DNA of 38,629 nucleotides from positions 1-38,629 of IMG/VR virus record IMGVR_UViG_3300042485_004068; one strand, given 5' to 3'. The notes below the pieces were generated by a model. The model worked only from the letters and a program-made list of their open reading frames with translations, was not told the DNA's origin and searched no databases. Source of the stretch: a virus. Shown here in pieces: positions 32,398-38,629 of the stretch. The translations under genes were made by a program, and so were the position numbers. Position 1 is the first letter of the stretch. Each line of letters begins with the position of its first letter.

Positions 32398-33191
32398 TTT
32401 TTTGCAATCAATTTTATTAACCAATAGGTAGGATCTAGTTCCCACCATCGGCGACCATAATTAGGATTACGACCTTCGCCATGATGATTGTTATGCCATG
32501 CTTCGCCGAGTATAATCGGAAACAACCAAGGCACGTTCACACTATCATCTTTAGTGTTATAATTTCTATAGCCTGCCCAAGGTATATGAGTGATGCTGGT
32601 CTGTATTAGAAAGCTATGTAGAGTAATAAATGCTGGAAACGCCAATAGATAGATCCATAAGTCTATACTAATTAATGCAACCAACAAATTAGTGATCCAT
32701 AGTATTTTTATGTAATGCTTGTGTGCAAACACCATGTCTGGATCTTGTAATAGGTCTACTACAGATCGAATACTTATAGCGTCTCTCTTAAACATCCACA
32801 GGATGTAGCTGTGCCAAAATCCATCTCGAGGACTGTGTGCATCACCTTCTCGGTCGGCATACCTATGATGGTATCCCCTATGAATACCTATCCAGAATAA
32901 AGGACTGCCTTGTCCTGCTAGTATTCCGAACCAAAGCAGTATTCTCTTGATCAATGGGTTAACACTAAATCCCTTATGTGAAAACAATCTATGATAGCCT
33001 GCAGACACACCTAGCATCTTAATACATACATAACCTATAAGAGTTGCAATATACCACCATGCAGGTGCAGAGCCGGCAATGATGCTGTATATTGCATACA
33101 CTCCTATAAACTGCATGGGGATTATTGACCCCCATAGATTGGTAAAGTGGAATGTATTTTTTACAAGTTGTTTTACCGGTGTTTTTTCCAT
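32394..33191 (-). CDS. Membrane fatty acid desaturase (delta-9 acyl-CoA desaturase-like)
   Basis: The 265-residue protein has the three di-iron histidine boxes: HRLFSH, HRGYHHRYAD and EAWHNNHH, plus the DAHSPRDGFWHSYILWMF segment typical of delta-9 desaturases and a C-terminal WWELDPTYWLIKLI. Several hydrophobic spans are present. It would introduce a double bond into membrane acyl chains with O2. It overlaps the upstream gene by 19 nt and the downstream PP-loop gene by 4 nt. Confidence 0.93.
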   Translation of the reverse strand: MEKTPVKQLVKNTFHFTNLWGSIIPMQFIGVYAIYSIIAGSAPAWWYIATLIGYVCIKMLGVSAGYHRLFSHKGFSVNPLIKRILLWFGILAGQGSPLFWIGIHRGYHHRYADREGDAHSPRDGFWHSYILWMFKRDAISIRSVVDLLQDPDMVFAHKHYIKILWITNLLVALISIDLWIYLLAFPAFITLHSFLIQTSITHIPWAGYRNYNTKDDSVNVPWLFPIILGEAWHNNHHGEGRNPNYGRRWWELDPTYWLIKLIAKK

Positions 33192-33718
33192 TGGGATAAA
33201 ATTGATTCGTTTCCGTTATATATTATTTTTTGCCAACACGTATCATCGCACTCGTTGGGACATGTTAGATACTTATAGTTATCTGTTTTAAATTCTAGAT
33301 TAAATCTATCAAGAAAATTGTTAATGCACCATTGTTCCCAATTATCAGTTTGTCTACTGATAAAATACAATTGACAATCTGCATTATTTTTTAACCAATT
33401 AATTTGACTTTGGGCACTACTTCCAAAGCTATCGCTCATAACTCTGGGGTAGGCAATCTTATTGCTGTGTTTCCATAGTCTGTTTAATATTCTATAAGCA
33501 CCGCTGGGCCAACTCTCCCTACTAGAAATGCTGGAACACATTTCGGGTTCGCCTAGATCATTAAAACAGATAGTTAGGGCAACCGCATTATTAAAGTTTT
33601 CTTTGCTGTAATTTTTCCAAAGACGATGACCACGATCTTGATATTGTTGCTCTCTAAGATTGTCAAACAATTGATCTAATGCAACATCAGTTCCGGGCAC
33701 CCAGGTAGTGGTCTTCAT
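33173..33718 (-). CDS. Unknown phage protein, possible GNAT-like fold
   Basis: The 181-residue protein (from the second Met) has VALTICFNDLGEPEMCSSIS, ESWPSGAYRILNRLWKH and QLYFISRQTDNWEQWCINNF. The arrangement resembles phage proteins sometimes grouped with acetyltransferase-like folds, but I cannot show an acetyl-CoA motif. Met codons at 33721 and 33718 are both possible; the second stands 4 nt after the GTTAAATA octamer. It is coupled to the desaturase by a 19-nt overlap. Confidence 0.6.
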   Translation of the reverse strand: MKTTTWVPGTDVALDQLFDNLREQQYQDRGHRLWKNYSKENFNNAVALTICFNDLGEPEMCSSISSRESWPSGAYRILNRLWKHSNKIAYPRVMSDSFGSSAQSQINWLKNNADCQLYFISRQTDNWEQWCINNFLDRFNLEFKTDNYKYLTCPNECDDTCWQKIIYNGNESILSQWKKHR

Positions 33719-33722
33719 CATA

Positions 33723-33730
33723 TATTTAAC
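33723..33730 (-). promoter_or_regulatory. Late-promoter-like GTTAAATA, 4 nt before ATG at 33718
   Basis: This is part of a 35-bp divergent gap holding two outward octamers. No ribosome site is visible. Confidence 0.4.
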
Positions 33731-33744
33731 GGTAAAAATGTTTG

Positions 33745-33752
33745 AATAAATA
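33745..33752 (+). promoter_or_regulatory. Late promoter AATAAATA, 4 nt before ATG
   Basis: AATAAATA followed by TTTC and the ATG at 33757. No ribosome site is present. Confidence 0.5.
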
Positions 33753-33756
33753 TTTC

Positions 33757-34464
33757 ATGAGAAGTCCAGCCCAGATAGAATCAATCAAATCAAAGGTATC
33801 TGATCCTTACGCAATTGAGGATTTTTTATCTGTTGACGACGTTGACTATCTTGTTAACTTGTTTAATTCTCAAAAAATTGAATCAAACAAAGTGTATAAA
33901 AATACGGGTCCGATAACTCTAGATATCAAACCCTATTTAGAAGATCCGATAGTAGCTAAAATTATAGATAAACTTGCCAAAGAACTAGGACCGTTTGAAA
34001 TAACAGCTGGATTTTTCTTTACAACAAATTACCCTCATATCATTCATAATGACGACACATTTGAATTGCCAGACGGGGTGTATAAAGGCATAACCATTCC
34101 ACTAAAAGCCTACGGATCAGATCGAACACCTAAGTTATGCTTTTTTGATCAATTTTACTTTCATGGCCCTGCCAAATTCTTTTACGGGGACAAGGACATA
34201 CCCACGTACTACAACAAACAGGTGTACGACTATAAAGATGTTGACGGCATATCAGATAACATGCTCATAGACGAGTCTACTAGAGTTTCTTATCTAACAC
34301 ATTTAAAGCCCAAGTGGCTTACAGGATTAACACTCTGGGGAACTCTAGATTGGCGTCCTACAAGTGTTTTAATTTTTGATAGCACACGATTGCACTGTGC
34401 CAGTGATTTTAGACAGCAAGATATCACATACAAATTGGGTATAAGCATTTTTACAAAAGTATAA
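33757..34464 (+). CDS. 2OG-Fe(II) oxygenase-like protein (C)
   Basis: The 235-residue protein has ligands H97 and D99 (HIIHNDDTFELP) and H213 (DSTRLHCASDF), with a beta-helix core (GITIPLKAY, PTSVLIFDSTRLH, YKLGISIFTKV). K226 may replace the usual Arg for 2-oxoglutarate. I chose the ATG at 33757 over an in-frame TTG at 33742 that lies inside the promoter. First of four consecutive beta-helix genes with gaps or overlaps of at most 4 nt. The substrate is unknown. Confidence 0.78.
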   Translation: MRSPAQIESIKSKVSDPYAIEDFLSVDDVDYLVNLFNSQKIESNKVYKNTGPITLDIKPYLEDPIVAKIIDKLAKELGPFEITAGFFFTTNYPHIIHNDDTFELPDGVYKGITIPLKAYGSDRTPKLCFFDQFYFHGPAKFFYGDKDIPTYYNKQVYDYKDVDGISDNMLIDESTRVSYLTHLKPKWLTGLTLWGTLDWRPTSVLIFDSTRLHCASDFRQQDITYKLGISIFTKV

Positions 34465-34465
34465 T

Positions 34466-34966
34466 ATGTTTCTTTGGAAATACATCGATATATCAAATGA
34501 AGAAATTGAAAATATAAAAAAATTATATCTAAATAATCTTCCAAACAATAATCATTTTTTTCAACCGATAGATATTGATATTTCTAATTTTCTAGGTTTG
34601 GAAGTTCAACGATTTGTGCTTATACAAGTTGAAGCTAATGCAGTCGGAAGAATACATACTGACTGGCGACCAACTGATTACGGAAATCAATTAGCACTTA
34701 ATATACCCTTGACAAATTGCGAAAAAAGTACTACTTCTTTATGGTCTAGTGATTACGATCCTCCCACCCAATATACAACCAACGGCCAGCCCTATAATTT
34801 TTTCAATCCCGACAGGTGTATTAAACTTTCAGAATTTAGATTGACAGCTCCTGTAATATTTAGAACTGACGTTCCTCATAGCGTAGATAACCCCACATCG
34901 GAGATTCGAAAAGCAATCAGTATTAGATTTAAAACAGATCCTTGGCATTTAGTAAATACACCATGA
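34466..34966 (+). CDS. 2OG-Fe(II) oxygenase-like protein (D)
   Basis: The compact 166-residue protein has H64 and D66 (GRIHTDWRPTD), H138 (TDVPHSVDNP) and R148 (IRKAISIRF), a complete HxD...H...R set for a 2OG oxygenase of the Asp/Asn-hydroxylase type. The start follows the previous stop by one base, and the stop overlaps the next ATG as ATGA. Confidence 0.78.
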   Translation: MFLWKYIDISNEEIENIKKLYLNNLPNNNHFFQPIDIDISNFLGLEVQRFVLIQVEANAVGRIHTDWRPTDYGNQLALNIPLTNCEKSTTSLWSSDYDPPTQYTTNGQPYNFFNPDRCIKLSEFRLTAPVIFRTDVPHSVDNPTSEIRKAISIRFKTDPWHLVNTP

Positions 34967-35580
34967 ACAACTATAGATATATAACAACTCCTAAAAATTC
35001 TATAAACGAATTAGAGTTCTTTACTGATACAGCTATTATAAAAGAACGATGCGCCTGTGGGTCGGGGTTCTGGCCAGGAAAATGGGGACAACATTCAACT
35101 ATTTTTACAGAAGAGTTTAAATTATGGTTATTACAATTTAATTGTAAAATTCTCAAAGCTGAGGCCTTTAGAGTATTTCCACATACTGCATTAGCATGGC
35201 ACAATGATACCAATGACGATCCTAATGCAGATGATCTAACTCTTAATTTTACCGCTAAAATAAATTTTATGTGGGGAGATTTACAGAACTGCTTTATGGA
35301 ATACGGCGAATTATCTAATTCCAAAACTTCTGGTCGAAAAATTTTTACAAATCAAAGAGGTCGAAGAGCCTATGTCTACGATCCAGCCGCAATGAAAATT
35401 GTTGAAAGATTTTCTCTTGAGAATACAGTACTAGTCAATCGCGGTCCAACTCATCGTGTTAGCAATGAATCCGATCAAGATTGGTTATGTTTAAGTTGTA
35501 TTATCATCGACAATGATACTGATAAACCCTTATTATATAGCAAGGGTATAGATTTATTCAAGTCATCCACTATTCTTTAA
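34963..35580 (+). CDS. 2OG-Fe(II) oxygenase-like protein (E)
   Basis: The 205-residue protein has H80 and D82 (ALAWHNDTNDDP) and H164 (VNRGPTHRVSNES). An N-terminal CACGSGFWPGKWG segment could bind metal or be structural. The ATG at 34963 overlaps the previous stop (ATGA), so I prefer it to an upstream TTG. The next start follows at 35582. The substrate is unknown. Confidence 0.75.
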   Translation: MNNYRYITTPKNSINELEFFTDTAIIKERCACGSGFWPGKWGQHSTIFTEEFKLWLLQFNCKILKAEAFRVFPHTALAWHNDTNDDPNADDLTLNFTAKINFMWGDLQNCFMEYGELSNSKTSGRKIFTNQRGRRAYVYDPAAMKIVERFSLENTVLVNRGPTHRVSNESDQDWLCLSCIIIDNDTDKPLLYSKGIDLFKSSTIL

Positions 35581-35581
35581 C

Positions 35582-36097
35582 ATGATTAACAAAAAATATA
35601 TTTTTAAACCTAATATGGAATTAGATATTCCTAGATTAAAAGAAATTGTTTTTAGAAATTTAAATATTGTTGAACCAGATCTAGCTACACATCAACGATA
35701 TGTAGAGAAAGAACCTTATCTAATCGAACTAAAAGAACGTTATCCTTTCTTATCTAGGTTATATAATATCTATCCTTCGATGCCTGGAATGACCATTCCT
35801 ATACATATTTGTCCAAATAGGGGTTGCGCATTAAATATACCTATTCAATACACAGAAGATTCCTATACAGTATTCTATGAGCCCAAAGATAAATTAGAAA
35901 TGACCTATAATATTCCTAGAATTTATCATATTATCGATTCCGAAATGTTAGAAGTATATAGATACACTTTAACAGAACCAGTTATAATGAATACCAAGCT
36001 ACCTCACGGAGTGTTTGGTGGACCAAAAATGACTAGAATAATTATGAGTTGGAGCATCCACGACGACTATGAAATTATGTTAAGTTGTATAACCTAA
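35582..36097 (+). CDS. Degenerate 2OG-oxygenase-like protein (F)
   Basis: The 171-residue protein has the beta-helix layout (PIHICPNRGCALNIPIQY and TEPVIMNTKLPHGVFGG, then R152), but the HxD position reads H75-I-C77, so the acidic iron ligand is a cysteine. It may be inactive, a partner of the neighbouring oxygenases, or a cupin with different chemistry. The C-terminus overlaps the convergent QueC-like gene by 18 nt. Confidence 0.68.
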   Translation: MINKKYIFKPNMELDIPRLKEIVFRNLNIVEPDLATHQRYVEKEPYLIELKERYPFLSRLYNIYPSMPGMTIPIHICPNRGCALNIPIQYTEDSYTVFYEPKDKLEMTYNIPRIYHIIDSEMLEVYRYTLTEPVIMNTKLPHGVFGGPKMTRIIMSWSIHDDYEIMLSCIT

Positions 36098-36646
36098 TTG
36101 ACTAAAGGCCCACGCTCGCTCTGTACATTGCCAACATACATTACACTGCCCTATTTTTTGTTCTGTACAGCTATGAGTAATATATATTAAGTCATCCTGT
36201 TTTTCTTTAAACATAATTTTTAAAATATCAGTTTTTAAAAGATTGACAAAAGGAAAAATTATTCTAGTGTCTTTTGATTCTTTATCTCGCTTTGGAGCAC
36301 CGGGTAAATCATTCAACTCTAGCGGATTTTGATTAATTCCATTAAACAGATAATCAACAGAATAATTATTAAAAATATCAACTACTGCGGTAGTACTTTG
36401 AAGTCTATGATGCGCTGTAGGATCTCCTACATAAATCGTATATGGTATAGACGTATTGAATTTTTTGTTAAAATGATCAATTATTTTATTCACATACAAA
36501 GATGATCCGTCAGTTTTATCTATAGTAAATGGTTGTACTTTTACGTTCGGTTGTTGATTTATAATTAGATATAATAATACTGCGCTATCTAGACCCCCAG
36601 AGAGCATGATTCCGTACGACTTATCTAGATTTAAGTTAAGTTCCAT
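36080..36646 (-). CDS. queC: QueC-like PP-loop protein with four-Cys zinc site (III)
   Basis: The 188-residue protein has PP-loop SGGLDS (16-21), a late TRIIFPFVNLLKTDI segment and C160, C168, C171, C174 (HSCTEQKIGQCNVCWQC), as in 7-cyano-7-deazaguanine synthase, which forms preQ0 from carboxydeazaguanine and ammonia. It is somewhat short for QueC (about 220-230), and the middle is divergent. A QueD homologue lies at 9629, but FolE and QueE are not visible. It could instead act on another carboxylate. Confidence 0.75.
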   Translation of the reverse strand: MELNLNLDKSYGIMLSGGLDSAVLLYLIINQQPNVKVQPFTIDKTDGSSLYVNKIIDHFNKKFNTSIPYTIYVGDPTAHHRLQSTTAVVDIFNNYSVDYLFNGINQNPLELNDLPGAPKRDKESKDTRIIFPFVNLLKTDILKIMFKEKQDDLIYITHSCTEQKIGQCNVCWQCTERAWAFSQLGYTT

Positions 36647-36664
36647 AATTTATTATTTGTAAAA

Positions 36665-36672
36665 TATTTATC
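36665..36672 (-). promoter_or_regulatory. Late promoter GATAAATA, 18 nt before QueC-like ATG
   Basis: The octamer reads toward 36646. The short AT-rich leader has no clear ribosome site. Confidence 0.4.
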
Positions 36673-36686
36673 TGCCAAAATTATTG

Positions 36687-36694
36687 TGTAAATA
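36687..36694 (+). promoter_or_regulatory. Late-promoter-like TGTAAATA, 5 nt before ATG
   Basis: TGTAAATA followed by TAATC and the ATG at 36700. No ribosome site is present. Confidence 0.45.
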
Positions 36695-36699
36695 TAATC

Positions 36700-37194
36700 A
36701 TGCTAGTTTACCCTTTAGAAGATATTAATAATTTTCACATTCTTGTGAATGAAATACAAACTTTGATTGAGGAAGTAGGGTTGAGCAACAACCAAATAAT
36801 TTGTCAACAACTTACACCTAATAGTGTAGACTGGACTACCGGAATAGGACGTATAGCTGAATTAGATCATCAAGATGAACACCTTTATAAATTTGTTAAT
36901 GAAAATCTTAAAGCGTCAAAATTAGAAGAACTAATTTTAAAATATGATGGATTTCGAACTAGGATAATGATCATGCCTCCGAAGCAGTGTTATAGTGTGC
37001 ATTCAGACCCAACTCCAAGAATACATATACCGATAGTTACTAATAGCCAATCATGGATGATATGGCCCTATTTAAAAGTATGCGAACAAATGCGACCTGG
37101 AAAAGTATATTGGGCAGATACTACTAAACATCACAGTTTTTTCAATGGCGGTGATACCGCTCGTATACATATTGTCATGGGTATAGAGGAATAA
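36700..37194 (+). CDS. Asp/Asn beta-hydroxylase-like 2OG oxygenase (G)
   Basis: The 164-residue protein has CYSVHSDPTPRIHIPIV (H101, D103), GKVYWADTTKHHSFFNGG (H144/H145) and R155 in ARIHIVMG, the pattern of aspartyl/asparaginyl beta-hydroxylases. It is likely active on a peptide or amino acid-like substrate by family analogy. It forms a two-gene operon with the next oxygenase, which starts 2 nt after its stop with GAGGAA upstream. Confidence 0.85.
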   Translation: MLVYPLEDINNFHILVNEIQTLIEEVGLSNNQIICQQLTPNSVDWTTGIGRIAELDHQDEHLYKFVNENLKASKLEELILKYDGFRTRIMIMPPKQCYSVHSDPTPRIHIPIVTNSQSWMIWPYLKVCEQMRPGKVYWADTTKHHSFFNGGDTARIHIVMGIEE

Positions 37195-37196
37195 CA

Positions 37197-37901
37197 ATGT
37201 CTAATGTTATAGTTCCTCCGGGTATTAGTGGGCAGTCAGCTATGTATGATCCAGCTAATGCTGATCTCGTAAATTTGTCTAATGAATTAATTTTGTCAAA
37301 TTTAGGAAACGTTGTTCCTCTTAATATTAAAATTAATTGTGAACAATTTATGAATGAGATTAAACCTTTTGATCAGGACTGGGTTGACTATTTGCCAAGA
37401 ACCGATAGACCAAATAATAGGCAGGCGCTGGCACTGACAAATTTACCAGGAACTGATCACAAAACAAATGTCAGTCTTGCACAAGCATCGTATGCTGCAA
37501 AACGGAAACTAAGCGAATTAGATTTTGGTCAACCGACAGACGTTTATAAGAACTGCCCGAGTCTCAGCAGTTTTTTAGATCAGTGGAATCCTCTTGGTAG
37601 AACATTTTTAGTTAAATCGAATGTAGGCGGATACTTTGTACCTCACAGAGATCATCCAAGCATGCCTAGAGATGTTTTTAGATTAATCGTATTTTTAAAC
37701 AATTGTAATCCTTTAGATTATGATTGGTTAATGGACGATAAAAAACTACAAATAGAAATGGGTAGAGTTTATTATATAAACACTCGATTGGCACACCGGA
37801 CTATTTCTTGGGTAGACAACAGTATACACCTCATTCTCAATGTGCCTTTTAACACAGAGAACATAAGCAAGGTAGTGGGTAAACTTTACCACACTCACTG
37901 A
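37197..37901 (+). CDS. 2OG-Fe(II) oxygenase-like protein (H)
   Basis: The 234-residue protein has GGYFVPHRDHPSMPRDVFRL (H150, D152), GRVYYINTRLAHRTISW (H200) and HLILNVPF in the strand that normally carries the Arg. The N-terminal 110 residues form an extra domain not seen in the other copies. It is last in the island before the tail-fibre gene; the convergent gap is 22 nt with no terminator visible. Confidence 0.78.
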   Translation: MSNVIVPPGISGQSAMYDPANADLVNLSNELILSNLGNVVPLNIKINCEQFMNEIKPFDQDWVDYLPRTDRPNNRQALALTNLPGTDHKTNVSLAQASYAAKRKLSELDFGQPTDVYKNCPSLSSFLDQWNPLGRTFLVKSNVGGYFVPHRDHPSMPRDVFRLIVFLNNCNPLDYDWLMDDKKLQIEMGRVYYINTRLAHRTISWVDNSIHLILNVPFNTENISKVVGKLYHTH

Positions 37902-37923
37902 TCAAAATAACAGTTTAATCTAG

Positions 37924-38629
37924 TTAGTTAAGATCAACCCAAGCAGCCCCAGTATATCCTTGAAACTTGGTACCAGTAGTATTGAACACCATCATGCCCG
38001 CAGTAGGTGCTGTAATGGCTGCATCTCTTGCAGTATCATTTGCATAGACTGCCAATTTAATCGCCCCATTAAATGTCGTCTGCCTATTTGATCCAATCGA
38101 AACTGCAACTCCAGTGGCAGTAGTTCCGGTTAAGAAATCTATCTTTGTAGGAACAACGCCTGCAGATACTGCACCATCAACGGTTGCAGCTATCGCCGCT
38201 CTAACCTGGAAATTAGCACCATCGTAGGCAGAAAAAGCAATGTCCACAATATCATCACCAGTATTTACAACTAGTGGGGTTGCGGTATTTCCTCTAGATC
38301 TAGAAAATTGGAAATTTCGTGCATCAGGAGTGCTATGTGCTTGCCTACCATTAAAAAATGGTGTTGCGGCATATGTGTTGTTAACTAAGTTTAGTCTTCC
38401 ATCTTGAATATCATTGCCGATGGTGATTAAGTTCGCAGCATCCGATCCGTCATTTAATCCAGAAACGAGAGTTAATACAGCAATAGGATTAGAAATTATC
38501 GAAGTGTCAATCGATGTGACTTCTAACGTGTTCGTATTTGCAAAATATCTCAACGAAGTATCAACACCAATGTAGCTAGGTGCAGATGTATTGCCAACAA
38601 ACGTAATATATGCAGGAGTAGCGTCATCT
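37924..38629 (-). CDS. Tail-fibre-like virion protein, N-terminus outside window
   Basis: The frame is open to the right edge, so this is a 235-residue C-terminal fragment. It is Thr/Ala/Asn-rich and beta-like (NTLEVTSIDTSIISNPIAVL, GSNRQTTFNGAIKLAVYAND) and ends PTAGMMVFNTTGTKFQGYTG with AAWVDLN, the common C-terminus of phage fibre and appendage proteins. An internal TTG at 38553 is not needed as a start because the frame continues beyond it. Confidence 0.8.
   Translation of the reverse strand, partial: DDATPAYITFVGNTSAPSYIGVDTSLRYFANTNTLEVTSIDTSIISNPIAVLTLVSGLNDGSDAANLITIGNDIQDGRLNLVNNTYAATPFFNGRQAHSTPDARNFQFSRSRGNTATPLVVNTGDDIVDIAFSAYDGANFQVRAAIAATVDGAVSAGVVPTKIDFLTGTTATGVAVSIGSNRQTTFNGAIKLAVYANDTARDAAITAPTAGMMVFNTTGTKFQGYTGAAWVDLN

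Noticed and set aside
37924-38553. Tail-fibre gene starting at the TTG at 38553
   Set aside because: The reading frame is open from 38553 to the window edge with fibre-like composition, so the gene is partial rather than starting there.
1-38629. CRISPR array, integrase, transposase or antiphage defence locus
   Set aside because: No regular repeat-spacer array, no inverted-repeat-bounded element and no recognisable nuclease/toxin pair was seen.

Overview
The window looks like part of a T4-like (myovirus-type) phage genome from an aquatic environment. The evidence is a very long virion protein built from RDVG-type modules seen in cyanophage and pelagiphage structural proteins, two further tail-fibre-like proteins, T4-style late promoter octamers (TATAAATA and variants), almost no intergenic space, ThyX, UvsE, QueD and many phage-only small proteins. 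The sequence is AT-rich. The host is probably a Gram-negative proteobacterium: the phage carries kdsA (Kdo/LPS synthesis), an IscU with the LPPVK motif recognised by HscA, and a Bug/TctC periplasmic binding protein typical of (but not limited to) Betaproteobacteria. The host assignment is inference.

Layout. 1-4425 (minus): N-terminal part of a giant structural protein of at least 1475 residues that runs off the left edge. 4496-6471: a zinc-ribbon protein, then a minus-strand SOD, small membrane protein, IscU, IscA operon, and a divergent Lys/Ala/Pro-rich basic protein. 6460-17947: one long minus-strand block with a tRNA-like gene, an Hc1-like basic protein, structural proteins, a 2OG oxygenase, ThyX, a run of small phage hypotheticals, a tail-fibre protein, QueD, KdsA, a GT8-like glycosyltransferase and UvsE. 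This block has near-consensus sigma70 promoters with exact 17-bp spacers. 18006-37901: an accessory island with a different architecture, made of short cassettes that flip strand again and again. Each divergent gap holds back-to-back late-promoter octamers, and convergent pairs share or overlap stop codons. 37924-38629 (minus): the C-terminal part of a tail-fibre-like protein entering from the right edge.

The island is the unusual part. It encodes two paralogous radical SAM proteins, three PP-loop ATPases (two asparagine-synthase/ExsB-like, one QueC-like with four Cys), seven 2OG-Fe(II)/cupin-type oxygenases with HxD...H plus a degenerate eighth (a ninth family member lies at 16547), a DUF3050 heme-oxygenase-like protein, a fatty acid hydroxylase-type and a delta-9-type desaturase-like membrane di-iron enzyme, two SDRs, a PurD-like ATP-grasp ligase, a sulfotransferase, an APS-kinase/nucleotidyltransferase fusion and a secreted Bug binding protein. 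Most depend on iron, many also on O2, and the phage carries IscU, IscA and an Fe/Mn SOD elsewhere in the window. I infer a phage-borne tailoring programme that activates, hydroxylates, sulfates or desaturates some small molecule, lipid, peptide or nucleotide. The substrate cannot be read from sequence.

A second theme is start-site architecture. About a dozen genes have the late-promoter octamer only 4-8 nt before the start codon with no Shine-Dalgarno sequence, which predicts leaderless late mRNAs. Other genes keep a conventional leader with AAGGAG-type sites. No stretch longer than 300 bases lacks a gene. No CRISPR array, IS element, integrase or replication origin was recognised.
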